Shown here: in pieces, positions 1-12,182 of the stretch
How positions within the stretch are numbered: the stretch's first letter is position 1
Layout: each line of letters starts with the position of its first letter
Assembly: GCA_023213395.1 (NCBI GenBank)
Contig: CM041465.1
Span: 180,427,741-180,491,740, forward strand
Reading direction: 5' to 3'
DNA length: 64,000 bases
Source: Cycas panzhihuaensis
Taxonomy: Eukaryota > Cycadophyta
Position numbers and translations under genes: made by a program
Notes under the pieces: model-generated
The model's database searches: none
Seen by the model: the letters and a program-made list of their open reading frames with translations, nothing else
Told to the model about the DNA's origin: nothing

Positions 1-32
1 AACCTTCACAAACTCGCTACAAAAATAAAAGT

Positions 33-46
33 GGCTCTAATACCAC
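33..46 (-). other. Primer-binding site of a minus-strand LTR element
   Basis: Read on the minus strand this is GTGGTATTAGAGCC, close to the usual plant PBS complementary to the 3' end of initiator-Met tRNA (TGGTATCAGAGC). It lies one base from the TG that opens the adjoining LTR. The internal region of the element therefore runs leftward out of the window. Confidence 0.7.
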
Positions 47-47
47 T

Positions 48-694
48 TGTTAAGAAGATAGGTCCCAACCCTTAAACTGCCACCAAGATCTAAACTATTC
101 TTGCAACTAGTTACAAAAATCAAAACTAAAGATTACATGCAAGTTCTTAAAACCAGAGATAAAATAATAAAATGAACAAGAAAGCTAAGCATCACAAATA
201 CACCCGATATAACGTGATAAAACCCTAGCAGTGTTCTAGGGAAACATCCATATAGGAAAGATATTAATTTTTATTATGAAAGAATGAAGAAAATGTACAT
301 AATCCTATAGCAAAGTGCTTACAACAACAAAAACTAGCCGCCCAACTCCTCACAGTACATTGAATACAATAACATAATGAAAAATGCTCTAAATCAGGCT
401 ACATAAGAGGGTTATCCAAGGCATAAATCTCAACTATAGAATCTAGGGTATTTTGAGTGAACGATCCTAACTCTCTTTACATTTGATATACTTTCCAGTG
501 CTTAATGTTTTGGGTCAGGAGCTATCGCCCTCAAACCCCCTCTTTGCGAGGGGGCGTTCCACTCCCCGTGCACCCCCTAGCCAAGGGGGGCTCCTGCCCC
601 CCCTTGGAACCCTCTTTGGAAGGTTTGGGGGAGAAATGCACTGCCAACATGTGAAAATTTTAGCCTCCAACCATTGTTGTCACATTACCTAACA
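48..694 (-). mobile_element. 5' LTR of a minus-strand LTR retrotransposon (body lies off the left edge)
   Basis: A 647-bp LTR that starts TGTTA and ends TAACA, the canonical TG...CA ends with a 5-bp terminal inverted repeat. A met-tRNA PBS adjoins its left end, so this is a 5' LTR read on the minus strand. A diverged inverted copy at 60905-61534 aligns end to end, which independently fixes both boundaries. It contains a GC-rich block (about 530-630) that differs strongly from the AT-rich surroundings. No coding region of this element is in the window, so copia or gypsy cannot be assigned; the met-tRNA primer is common to both. Confidence 0.75.
581..607. repeat. GC-rich hairpin inside the LTR
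   Basis: CCAAGGGGGG (581-590), a 6-base loop, then a C7 run and TTGG (597-607) form a strong stem. The sibling LTR at 60905-61534 has G/C runs at the same place but not the same stem. The block may be a structured part of the LTR or a G-run-prone region; no function is claimed. Confidence 0.6.
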
Positions 695-1524
695 ATAATC
701 GATATAATTAGGTTGGTAATGGTTCAAAGTTTAGAAGAGCCTTGTTATGCTACAACCAAAATATGATGTAGGAAGTTTCAAAGCGAAGCATTCTTTAAAG
801 AATAAGAATCCAAACAATTCTAACCATATAATTCATATAATAAATACATAAAATACTACCATAATTTTCTAAACAAGGAAGAAGAAGCAATTAAAAGTAA
901 ATTACATTAATTATAGAATAAGGTCCTTACATATATTCTAACCATATAATTGGTATAATAAGTGATTAAAAGTAAATTATTAACAACAAAATTAGGTGCT
1001 TGCATATAAGAGATAGAAGTCCCTAAGACCACATGTCCACTTTAGATTAAGAATCAACAAGTGTACTATAAAGTTGCACAATAATACAAGAAGTGACTAC
1101 ATTTTGATTAACTATACTATTAAATATGTGTAATTCTTCTGCCTTTGATAATATATAAAATTATTATGCTATTAAAATATTATTTCTAAAATTATAAAAC
1201 ATATATAAAGCATCATTATATAATGGCAAAAAATAAGCATGTGCTAAAAAGTTCCTTTTTCTATAAACCACTTCAAGCAATGAGCATGTCCCATATAAAA
1301 ATCAAGTGAAAAGTTTATTTAATGTGAATATTATTTAAAATGCAAAGTTTAATGAAATATATTTCCTAAATAAAGCATACCCTCAATTGTAATCATGTTT
1401 TAAGTGTAAGAGAGCAAGTTGAAATATGTTATTAATCTACTTCCCCCTACCCTCCTCCCCTCCACCTAGTTAAAACAAAATAATAATGTTATTATGCCTA
1501 GTAAATATCATCTACATATATACA

Positions 1525-1641
<117 letters not shown>

Positions 1642-2525
1642 ACATATATAAAAGATTCTCCATTTATTATGATTATTTTATAAGTAAATTTATTTAGAAG
1701 GACATGAAAAAGACATATATTAGGAAATTTAATAATGAACCCCATTTATATTTCTATTCTAAGATGTGTGTATTCTATAATAAATTTTTTCTTCAAGGAC
1801 ACATATTCTTATATCATCTAAAGCACATCGATAATGACAAGCATGGGAATTTTATAATTAAGAGGATGTCCATAGTGAAACAATTATATAATGTGTTATC
1901 AGTTTAATATCAACTCTCTCCCCTCCACCTGCACCCCCCCCCCCACCTCTCTCTCTCTCTCATACACATGCACACATATTCCACACATAATAATTCACAT
2001 CTACTTTAAAACTCTTTTGAGTCATCTATTATAATATAAGTAAAAAGAGAAACATGTTATAAACAACCTTAATAATAATAATAAATTATCTCTTACCTTT
2101 CCTTATATATATGTGTCACATATTATTTTAAAGAAGAAGGCAAAATAACACTTAATTTGTTACTTCTAAAGTCTCAATTATCACATAATATTAATTTACT
2201 TTAATTCTAATGTAAGTATAATAGATGGCCCCTCTAATTAAATATCAAAAGAGAATAAATGAAATAGAATGCTAATCCTTCAATATTAGATCATTTTATC
2301 ACAATAAAAAATAAGAATTATATAAGCATGAATTTGTGAGTTGATAAACACCTTAAATAACATGAAATTTTAAATTAAGATTGTTAAAATTAAGTGGTAG
2401 GTTATATATTTTAACACTAAACAAAAATATAAATTGTGAGTGTAAATTTAATTTTCTATTAAGAAAAAAGAGCATACTAAATTGGAGTTCTTTTAGGCTA
2501 ACTATGTAAACTAAGTGTTAGGCCT

Positions 2526-2585
2526 TAGTTTATATTTTGTATCTAGTAAACATTGTAGTTTATATTTTATATCTAGTAGACATTG
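2526..2585. repeat. Tandem duplication of a 30-bp unit
   Basis: Two adjacent 30-base units (2526-2555 and 2556-2585) begin TAGTTTATATTTT and differ at two positions. It looks like a small local duplication. Confidence 0.8.
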
Positions 2586-2984
2586 TAGATCTTGCGTAAT
2601 AAATATAGGTGAACCATAGAACCTACATGCTCATTTTAATGTTAGTATTTAGTTAGTTATATAAATGTTTAGATATTATAGTTAGATATATGTTAGCTTC
2701 TTGGATAGTAAGGGGCTCCTTTGGGCAACATAAGAACTCTAAGGCATGTAACTTAGTCATGGTACTAATAAGAAGAATATGGTATTATCATGCCAAGTTC
2801 ATGTGATATAATGGATTGGGATGTGAGCCATGGCTTATTGTTATTCCCTAGAGGACCTAACATTGATTCCATTGCTAAATAAGACTTGAGGTTTTTGCGT
2901 TAAAGTAAGATGAGTATGAATAGTGGAGAGTAAAGAATTTATGAATGACACCAAAGAAGGCACAGGTAGAAGCATTAATCTAAC

Positions 2985-3995
2985 AACAATGCCATCAACA
3001 TTGGGATCAAATTAAATATGAGGATCAACTTTCTTTCATATCACTTTACCTTCTTAGGAAACTATCCTTTTAACCTAATCTACATGAATTCTTATTGTCC
3101 TTTATATGTGGTTCTTGTCTTTTTGGCCAATATTGAATCTTCTTAAAGTTCTTTAAATTCATTTGGTGTAAAGTATTCTATTGATGGAAGTACTTATTCT
3201 TCTACCTCCTTATCTAACATGGAAGGCTCAAACAATTGCAAGTTCTCCACATTGATTACTGAATACATCCTCATGCATAAAGGTAAATTCAATTTAAAAG
3301 CATTACCATTACCTTGTTCAATGATTTCAAAAGGCCTATACCTTAAAGGTTTTAATTTTTTACCTTGTCCTTGTAACCTCTCCTTGCTAAGATACAACCA
3401 AACTTTATCTCCACCATAGAATTTGTGATCTTGCCTATGCCATTCATGTCTTGTTTTGTATTTATATTGGCTCACTTTTAATTTCTCTTACACCTTAAGG
3501 TGGATTTGTTTAATCCTATCAATAACCTTAATAGCTCCACTCACCTCCTCATGATGTACTTGCTTACTTTCCTCTTGTTGTTCATATACAACATCAAAGG
3601 GTGATGGCAATAAATAACCAAAATAAGTTTCAAAATGAGGCTTTTAGGTGGATGTATGCAACGCCTTATTATATAAATGTTGTATGTATGGAAGATTCTC
3701 ATCCCAAGTCCTTAGATACTTTCTATTATATCCCCTTTAGAGTTATACCAAAGTATAATTGACTGTTTTGGTTTACCCATTCATTTATATATAGAAACCA
3801 ATTGATCTCTTCAACTTACTATCCATCTTCTCCCATAATATGGTCTAAAATATTCTTAAAAACCTTACACTTATATCTAAAATAATGGATTTAGGCAAAA
3901 CCAAATTGAATCTATACATTGGAGAAAAATAAATTAGTTATTTTTAGGGTCTATGATGGTTTTCTTATAAGGCATAAGCATGCACATCTTTGTGG
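2985..3995 (-). pseudogene. Gypsy G0: integrase C-terminal half (degenerate)
   Basis: Minus-strand translation gives the C-terminal part of a Ty3/gypsy integrase. From about 3990 downward there are remnants of the catalytic core (LPKSIILDISVRFL, where the family has LPxxIVSDRDxxFL, so the catalytic DRD is damaged). At 3475-3194 comes an open stretch with FYGGDKVWLYLSKERL, KLKPLRYRPFEI and YSVINVENLQLFEP, typical of the non-specific DNA-binding domain. The tail (about 3193-2985) still shows RTTYKG and LKG.FPKKVK. Several in-frame stops make it non-functional. The N-terminal half of the same integrase is at 42596-43371; G1 inserted between them. Confidence 0.8.
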
Positions 3996-4255
3996 CCATT
4001 AAAATAGGTCAACCATAGAAACTAAGGAATACTCAATCAAGTAGAGGGGACCTATCTTCAAGACTACACATAAGGTGCCTTGAAAAGAGGTTCAAAGATG
4101 AATATTTAATTAAATAACCAATGATATCAAGTTATAATGGTCCATACATATATATACATATATGATGACCTTATATGAAAACGTATGACCCATCGACATA
4201 CCCTTTCCTAATTAAATAATTATTTATTAAAGTAAAGATACTTGATTAGGCATAT
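3996..4255 (-). repeat. 3' LTR of gypsy G1
   Basis: It aligns along its length with 42329-42595; shared blocks include GGTCAACCAT, ATATCAAGTTATAATGG and ATGACCCATC. A purine-rich tract on the minus strand (AAAGAGGGCAG, about 4263-4273) lies just inside it and would be the polypurine tract, although 7-8 bases separate it from the LTR as drawn. The left boundary is approximate. Confidence 0.7.
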
Positions 4256-5230
4256 AATAATACTGCCCTCTTTAAAATGCTTTACTTTTAAAGTGTCTTC
4301 AGTGTTGGGTAATATTTATAAAATTCACTGGATTCCTAAAATGTATCCTCAAGTGGTAAAATTTTCCACTTAACCAAGTATTCTGGGATTCATCTTGAAT
4401 AAAATTTTTTTATCTACAAATCTAAAATTACTTCTAGAACTAAGATTAATTCCTTTCATCATTGACTTTTACTATCACCATTTACTATAGTATTTTCTCT
4501 CATATTTTTCTCTTTAAGGTAGGACACATAGAAGATATTGTGAATCCTTCCTTTATCAGGCAAGAGTAATGCATAAACAACCTCTCCAAGTTTTTGTTAA
4601 ATTTGATAAGGTTCATAGAATTTTGGAGTAAGTTTTCTCTTACTAAAATTCTTAAGGGATATTTATTTATAGGCCTAGAGTTTAATATAAATCTAAACTC
4701 TTGCTTGAAAATTTCTATAAGGTCTGTGCCAATATTCTTATATTTTCATTTAAATGTGGGATGATTCCAATCATTCCTTGAGAATTTATATGATTCTATG
4801 TGGTTGTTATAAGAAGTCTTGTGCTGCTAGAACCTTATCATAAAGTGAACTATATTCTTATAAAATTGGGGGGTTGTATCCATATAATACCATAAAGAGG
4901 CCATCTTAATGGAAGTATGGAATGTTATGTTATATGACCATTTAGTTAAGTAAATACATTGATGCCATCATTTGGTTTTTTCAGAGACAAAATTTCATAA
5001 ATATCCTTTTAAATAGTTATTAACTATTTCTATTTACCTATTTATTTATGAGTGATATGTTGTACTTATTATTAAGCTTATGACAACTTGCTTAAATAAC
5101 TCCTAGAAATTACATGTAAAATTTGGATCACGATCATTAATGACGACTTTTAGAAATTTATAAAGTCAAACAATAGATTTCATAAAAACATTTGTAATTT
5201 ATCTTGCATTGAAGGTTAATTGGATTATTA
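4256..5230 (-). pseudogene. Gypsy G1: integrase C-terminal part (degenerate)
   Basis: Minus-strand translation near 5090-5200 gives YKFLKVVINDRDPNFTC, the integrase core motif around the second catalytic Asp (family consensus LPKxIVSDRDPxFT). Upstream is a worn stretch, and the remaining integrase lies at 29150-29394 across the T insertion. The rest towards 4256 is degenerate, with several stops in every frame. Confidence 0.7.
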
Positions 5231-7336
5231 TATTTCTCATAATCTGGGAGTTTCACAATCATCGTGCCAATAAGTAAGTGAGGTTAAATTCTTCTCACTT
5301 TCTAACTTAGCTTAGTTTACCTTTGATTAGTTCTTTTACAAACATATATTATTATTCACCTAGTTATATCCTAGACGAATGTGCCTACTTTTAGTTGATG
5401 ATTTTGACCATGGTTAGTGGCTTTATAGTTATTCATTTAAGCTCAATGAGTTAAAGAAAGGCCTCTCATTACCTTTATAAAACATGTCTCACCCTTCTCT
5501 TCCTCTTGCTTATAGAATTAATCTATCTAAATTATTTGTTTGGATCTTTTATTCTCCAAAAGTTGTATTTTTTCATGTTATTTTCATCCATACTGCCATG
5601 ATTATTATCATCTCACTTTGATCCATATTTTTGCATTTGTAAAAATGCGATTTTTACGATATCATGAAGTTCACTACAATACCACTTTAGACTTCTTGTT
5701 ATTGATTCTTTCACTTCTAATTTTTTTGGCCTACAATTAGTCATGTATTTATGGTAGTTACTCATGTGCCCATCCACTTATTTCATCAAAAGTATGGGCT
5801 ACCTATAGGTTTTGGATTAATACCATGGGCCAATTAATACCTTTGGTATTAGTTCCTCCTAAAACCATGGGTAATTAGCCTATGATATCCCCTTAATCTA
5901 TGGGTCCAAAATCATGGGTCCTAACCCTTCTATTTCTCTATATATACTTCTTCTTTTCATTGGAAAAGGAAGTTAATTCTTGAGTTATTTTATAGCCATT
6001 ATGTTGCCAAAATTTGGCTAGAATTCCCTTTTGCATACAAACTTGATTTTTGGCTTTCTCACTTGGCTTAGAGATTGAAGGATAGTTGATGTTAGAATGC
6101 TCTTGACTGAAGAAGATTGTCATTAGTTGAGAATTGGGGTAGTCCCCCCACACTACTAGAATTTTCACCTTTTTGTTAAGTGATTTTCCTTTTCTTTTTA
6201 ACATCTAATTGCTAGTATTTTATGTTTATTATTTATCTCAATTTCAATTGTTTTTCCCTTCATGATTCACTCTTCTATGTGTTAGTGTCTTGTAGAGATA
6301 AATAGAGTTTAGTATTCCTTGTTGAGCTTAGAAAGGGTGGCAATGTTGCCACTTCTGAGGCTTTCTTCACACATCCTTACCATTTATTTAAACTTGCATT
6401 TCAATCTTTTTTTAATAGCTCTTTATCAAAATTTTTCTATATATTTACATGTAAGATGACTTAAAATAGGTGGAGGAACACTTCACATATTTGTTATAGG
6501 ATGAAGAAGTGCTTGAAGTAGTTAGAGGAGTCCTCTTCTTCCTTTATCTTCTTCCACTAATTGATAGGGTGCTTTTTGTGTAGCCATTACACTGTCAAAA
6601 TCCTGCTAAAAAGCCTAAAAATAATTAGTATTCCAAGTTGATTTTAAAGTGATGTTTAACACATTTAATTTCTTAGTCAAACTTTTTTTTTTTGTCATAG
6701 GTCAATTTGACAAGTAAAAATACTACCATATTTTTCCTAGAAACCAATCATATTTACATACATTTGTAACCTTGTTTTGAGCATATTAGTAAATTGGAGA
6801 GCTAAAAATTACTTTAAAAAAGGGTTTGAATTGAATATTTGGTGAATTATTTTAGGTATTCTTCTAGCCCTCCCTTCATAGAATCAATTTCAAAGAAAAA
6901 GGCTTAAAAGTATATTTTTATTTCATAGATTTATTTCAAAACAAAAAGGTATGAAAGAGCAACTTCTTTATCACTTGTTCATCATTGCCTGTCTCTTTTC
7001 TATCTTGCATGTAGGTATAATTTTTAGTTTCAAAACAAAAAGGAATCACTTTTATTTATATTATATTACATTACATGTGCCTTTGGTTTAGTCCTTTTGG
7101 TGAATGCCTGTAAAGACCATAATGGGAAGAAGATCACACTTGTTATGAGTCATCGGATCCATGGGGACCACAAACTTATTTATTAGGTTAGTTTTACTTT
7201 TCAACATTTAAATTTAAATCACATATTAGTTGCATTTAGTACCTATTAATTTCTTTTTATAGTCTCTTTTAGGTTTTAGTATCCTTTCTCATACTAAAGA
7301 GGTGGGGCTATAGTTTCTCTACGTGGATTTTGTCAT
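5231..7336 (+). repeat. 5' LTR of element T, first segment
   Basis: Homologous to 26098-28250 in the same orientation. It contains a TATA-like box (CTATATATACTT, about 5939-5950) matched in the 3' LTR at about 26831, which suggests the promoter of the LTR. Short ORFs inside are not conserved between the two LTRs and are ignored. Copia A begins at 7337 and splits the LTR. Confidence 0.75.
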
Positions 7337-7647
7337 TGAAAGAGGTTAATGTATCAAGCTCATTTATGTAGATTAATTATGTGACCTTAGGATATATTAT
7401 TAGCATTAGTCTCTTAATGAAATGCACTTTATATGTATTTAGATGTAATTTCAGGTTCATGTCATTAGGTAGGAAAATCTTAACCTGAATACTCACACTC
7501 AATAATAAAAGGCGAAATCTGAAGGAGGGAGTCATTATTCATTCTCATCTCCAAGCTTGCTCTCATATCTTGTTTCATTTCTTTTTCATTCTCTATTGCC
7601 ATTGTATATATGCGAGTGATTTATTCCCTAGATCTACCTTTCCTTCA
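7337..7647 (+). repeat. 5' LTR of Copia A (311 bp)
   Basis: Starts TGAAAGAGG and ends CTTCA. It aligns with the Copia B LTRs (49377-49689, 57175-57484), sharing TTAATGTATCAAG, GGTTCATGTCATTAGG and the terminal TAGATC...CCTTCA. The start matches the junction after the PPT at 14561. Confidence 0.85.
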
Positions 7648-7649
7648 TG

Positions 7650-7661
7650 TGGTATTAGAGC
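7650..7661 (+). other. Primer-binding site of Copia A
   Basis: TGGTATTAGAGC differs at one base from the complement of the 3' end of plant initiator-Met tRNA. It lies two bases after the LTR CA. Confidence 0.85.
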
Positions 7662-9600
7662 TAGAAGGGGATCTATTCACTCCATTCCACTTGCATGGAG
7701 TCATTTTACCTCTCCTTCACCTTTAATGTGAAGTATTGAGAGTGCACTCATCATTTTTAATATTTTGAGAGCTTAAAATTATATTACTTTATATGTTGCT
7801 ACTTTATCTATGTGTGAAAAATTTCAAAGGTGAAGAATATAGGTTTTTAAAGCCGTTCAGTTGCTAGGACAGTCCTAAAAGCATTAAAGGCCTAAAATTT
7901 CATGCAAAATTTGACCATCTTAGATTTTGATGAAATTTGGCATGCAAGGTTACCTTGACTAGAATATCATTTCTATCTTCTAGAGCAACTTTATATTCAA
8001 CTTACAACAGTGAGTTTTGGCTAAAATAAAATGATAAAATTTGTAAATAAGTAACTTAAGGCACTTTTCCCTATGAAATCCAATAATTATAAGCTAAAAA
8101 TCTAAAGTTTTTTTAAGGTATCTAGTAGATTTATGTCTTAGGATTAATTTAAGAGAAAACTTAACAAATTTCATCCACCGGTTAGTGAGATCTATGTAGT
8201 TTTCTCACGGTTGCTAAATTTGCCTATTCAACCCCATAAAAGATATTGCAAGGGCATTTCAGGTAATTTTTTGGCTGATTTTGGAGATGGTACAGAAGGA
8301 AAAGTTGATGTATGTGTTAAGATGCAGCTTTTAACATATTGAAGTTCATATTCTAAGATAGTGGATTTGGTAGGACTATACTTTTATGTTTTTTTTTGGT
8401 AGAAAATTTTTTATGCCTTTTTAGAAATCTGACTTTACTACTCTATCAGAAATGGCATTATGAACACTTTTTCCTTATGATATAAATTCATATTTCATTA
8501 TTTATACTTTCATATTTATAATTTTTAGAAGAAATTACCTATTTATTATTATTTATAAATTTTATAAAAAAACCACAAAATAGGGCAAAAGAACATGCAT
8601 ATAGATTTACAAAAATCAGTATTTTAAAGGCAAGTTGATCTAATTTTTAGCCCATTATGGCTTTCGTATTTAAAATTTCAAAAATATATTTAGAAATATT
8701 ATACTAAAGTAAGGAAAACCTTAGATTAGAAGCAATATCTGGTTTCCCTGCTAAATCTACCATGCTTTTTCTATTTGCACACATAGTATAAAGCATCACA
8801 AAAATATTAACAATAACAAAGAAAACATGAAAAGCAAGTAAGAACATTTGGTAACTTTCTATTTCAGTTTTCATATATTTGGAAATAACGTACATTATTT
8901 CTAAAAGTAATCTCATCTGTATGCTTTATACTGTCAGTTCTTGACTTGTGTGCATACTCATCTTGGTTGAAATAGACCACAATTGGATGAAGTCTAGGCT
9001 CTAAGGGAGGTGTGAGTTTCATACTGGGTCTAGTCTTAACTTGAATAATGGTGGAGGTATAGGTTAGCTATATCTACAGCCTCTAATTAGGGATAATCTT
9101 GATAACTACCCGGGAAAACTAAAAACCTTAATACAAGATTAAAATTAACCCAGTCTAATATCCATCATAGCTATGGGATACATACATATCATTTGACTCT
9201 TCGTAGGAGGTATATAGTTAGCGCTGGTGAACTGGGTGAGGACTGGGTGTACCTGGGCTCTATTGTGACTTGGATTTCATCACCTAATACATGTGTGAGT
9301 ATCGCAGGTGAAGGCCCTAATCGTATACTAGAAGCCTTAGGCATCAAAACCTCACCTATATTTGGACATAAGTGAGAGGTTAGTGGCATGACATATCACC
9401 ACTATTTACTAGCTCTACATTAGGCCTCATTCTTTCATTGTTATTTATATTTATTTTTCTTCATAGTTATTGAAAAATACTTAATTATTGCTTGCTTCTC
9501 ATCATAGTATTCATTTCTATATCCTTGCTACGCTAGGTGTCCTAACCACACGTATCAGTGGCATATACTTCTATCATCTCTTCTACTTCTTCATCATCAC
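7662..9600 (+). other. Long leader of Copia A, shared with Copia B
   Basis: About 1.9 kb between PBS and gag without a sense ORF. Many blocks match the leader of Copia B (49705-51880), for example GAAATTTGGCATGCAAGGTT against AAATTTGACATGCAAGGTTT, and the block around 8930-9060 against 51090-51240. Its right half carries the antisense reading frame listed separately. Confidence 0.7.
8704..9389 (-). pseudogene. Antisense reading frame in the Copia A leader, unknown product
   Basis: I do not recognise the product. On the minus strand an N-terminal part (9389-9189) contains MPKASSIRLGPSPAI. A middle part (about 9060-8900) reads KTRPSMKLTPPLEP and VVYFNQDEYAHKSRT. The last part (8916-8704) has a hydrophobic segment FLLAFHVFFVIVNIFVMLY, likely membrane-spanning, then basic and polar residues. 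Copia B shows the corresponding frame at 51240-50880 with KTRPGLKPTPFL, MVYFNQYKYAHKLRT and a hydrophobic run. The parts are joined across stops and frameshifts. Substitutions between the copies are spread over codon positions, so conservation may only reflect shared ancestry. Confidence 0.4.
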
Positions 9601-10660
9601 CATGTTATCTTAATTCAAGTAGAATGTCAATTGCATATTGAAAGGTAAAGAAAATTAGGATTTATGGTGCACTAGAGTAAAAAATGCTACAAAGTATGTA
9701 GGCCTTTAGAGAGCCCACTTGTAGCCTACACCCATCATACCAATAACAACTACAACACCTACTTCTGGTGGATTTGCCCCAATAGCTTCTACAAATGTTG
9801 CAGCCAAACTACAATGGGAGATAGATGATGAAAAGATTCATGTAGGAATTCTATTGGTTATTAATCACTCCTTACATAACTTGATTAATGAAGAGCAACA
9901 TGATACAACCTAAAAGGTCCTTGAAGTTATCAAAAAGAACTTTGATACCAAGTCAGATTTAGAATTTATTCATCTTGTTCTGAAAATGAACAAATTAAAA
10001 ATGTAGAAGGGATGAGCTCATGAGACAATAAATCTCATTCAACCAATCAAATAGGTAATTGACAAAGACTTTAAGACCTAATGCACCACTTAGGAAATTT
10101 TGATCCAATCATGTCTACATGTCCCTAATTATAAAAGCTTGCTTGGAAGTCTTCAATCTAGTGGAACATTGAAGACACTCAACTTCAAAGCACTTGCTAA
10201 GAAGTTCATAGAATTTGACAAGACTTTTGATACCAACTTTGTAGCTTCTGACACTCTTCCAGATATAGCCTTTGAGGTTGAAGAAGAAGTTTTCTATACA
10301 AAAAATCAAGGTCTCTCTCGTGGTAGAAGAAATAACCACACAAGAGAAAGAGGAAGAAATATGGGAAATCATCCACAAGGTCAATCAAACCCTCAGTCAC
10401 AACCTCGACAATCTCAAGGCCAAAGGCCACCTCAATAAAGAGCAAGATAATCAGGCCAAACCAATACCTCTTCAGGGATTGGTAATCAAACTATTATGCG
10501 TGATCAGTGTAACCATAAAGGACACTTAACAAAAGACTACAGAACTACCACTTATAAGTTGGCCAAGTTCCAACTAAAACATGCAGCCCACAATTTTGAA
10601 GAAACTTGTGAAGAATCCTTTAGTGGTGTAGGTTTTATATAAGCACACTTTCAAAGAATT
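9601..10660 (+). pseudogene. gag: Copia A gag (degenerate)
   Basis: The N-terminus at about 9615-9720 keeps the copia gag motif (LKGKEN.DLW..RVKNATKY). The central part is open at 10100-10438, with SLLGSLQSSGTLKTL and KKFIEFDKTFDTNFV, followed by an R/Q/N-rich tail. A zinc-knuckle remnant at about 10496-10547 reads QCNHKGHLTKDYRT; the first and last Cys of the CCHC are lost. Several in-frame stops. Copia B has the same domains at 51889-52930. Confidence 0.8.
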
Positions 10661-10745
10661 AAATGATCTTCAATATCAAATACCATTAACTAACTAAAGA
10701 GATACTTTGGAGCTTGATGTGGATATATCACTTGTGAATTCCCTT

Positions 10746-11080
10746 CACCAATGCTAAGCCCTATTGGAATTACAAATATTGTGGCTTCAATCGAAGGACA
10801 GTGGATCATGGACATAGGAGCAACTCAACATATGACATGTAATCGCAATGTATATCAAATATTTGACTCAAATATTCAAGGAGTTGTTCACATGGCTAAT
10901 AAATCACAACAACCTATTAAAGGAATTGGTAACATTCGCCTGACACTCCCAGGCTTAAAAGATTTTACATTGCTTGATGTCTTATACATATCCAATCTTA
11001 AACAAAACCTACTCTCCTTATCCACACTTGTCTCTTATGGATTTAATCTGAGTGTAACCACAAATAACCAGACTCTCTAA
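10746..11080 (+). pseudogene. Copia A protease region
   Basis: An open stretch containing WIMDIGATQHMTCN, the copia aspartic protease site where the family has DSGATxH; the Ser after the catalytic Asp is Ile here. It continues with IKGIGNIRLTLPGL and LLDVLYISNLKQNLLSLSTL, the usual downstream protease motifs. In the element it is part of the pol polyprotein and follows gag. Confidence 0.85.
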
Positions 11081-11199
11081 GTCATTCACCCTCTAACTAA
11101 TCAAGTGGTTTTGACTAGACATCTCTCTAGTAAACTCTTTCAACTAAATGACTCTCCATCTTTTGAAGCCCATTATGGCTGAAGACCTTGTGCCGATCA

Positions 11200-12130
11200 A
11201 GAATTTACATTTAATTCCATCTTGACCCACCCAACATTATCACCAGAAGCTCTTTGGCACACTTACATGGGCCATATTCACATTGAAAGACTTAGAGATC
11301 TTTGTATCACTCTTCCAAATCTTCCAAAGTTCTCCTCTAAGCCCTTTAAATGTGAAGCTTGTATTATTACCAAATCTCATTGATAACCCTTTCCTAAAAG
11401 TCAATGGAAATTAGGCCATCCATTATAATTGGTACACTCTTATTTATGTAGACCAATGCCCATTCCTTCAATGAAGGGAAAGCTATATTATATCTCTTTT
11501 ATTGATGATTTCATTAGAAAAGTATGGGTAGATTTTCTACACAAGAAAGATGAAGCCTTCTATATATTTAAAGAATTTAAAGCCCTTACTGAAAAAGAGT
11601 TAGGTTATTAACTTAAATATCTTCGAACTAATAATGGTGGTAAATATACCTCACATGAGTTTGGAAGATACCTTCAAGATAATGGCATCAAACAATAGTA
11701 GCAAGTACCCCACAACAAAATGGAGTTGCTGAGTGCATGAACAGGACAATCATGAACATGGCTCATGCTATGGTAGTATATAAAAATATACCTACCTACC
11801 TATGGGTCAAAGTTATCTAGATAGTTATTTATTGTATTAATGATGTTAGCCCATCAAAGGAAGTACAATCACCTAATAAAAAGTGGTCAGGATAGGCCTC
11901 CATTATTCACTACTTCAAAATTTTTGGCTCTACATATTATGCACATATTCTGGATGCAGATCGAAATAAACTCCATCTAAGAGCACTTAAAGGCATCTTT
12001 GTTGGATACCCTATGGATAAGAAAGGGTATAAGGTCTTTATACCTTTACAACGAAAAATCATCATTACCAGAGATGTTATTTTTATGGAGATGGAGGATT
12101 AGTTACTTAAATTGGACTCGAAAATACCCT
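11200..12130 (+). pseudogene. Copia A GAG-pre-integrase and integrase
   Basis: The pre-integrase zinc domain is at about 11225-11390 (HPTLSPEALWHTYMGHI, FKCEACIITKSH). The integrase core starts at about 11425: VHSYLCRPMPIPS, where the first catalytic Asp (family HxDxCGP) is Tyr; then YYISFIDDFIRKVWVDF; then LRTNNGGKYTSHEF, where the second catalytic Asp is Asn. The C-terminal part near 11990-12090 has LKGIFVGYPMDKKGYK. Loss of both Asp residues and several stops make it inactive. Confidence 0.85.
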
Positions 12131-12182
12131 CACGCTATTACAATAATATTATCAAGTATGATGTTCAGAGTCTAAAATTTGA

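Noticed and set aside
483-692. A 69-codon proline/glycine-rich ORF
   Set aside because: It lies entirely in an LTR, in its GC-rich block, and is not conserved in the sibling LTR at 60905-61534.
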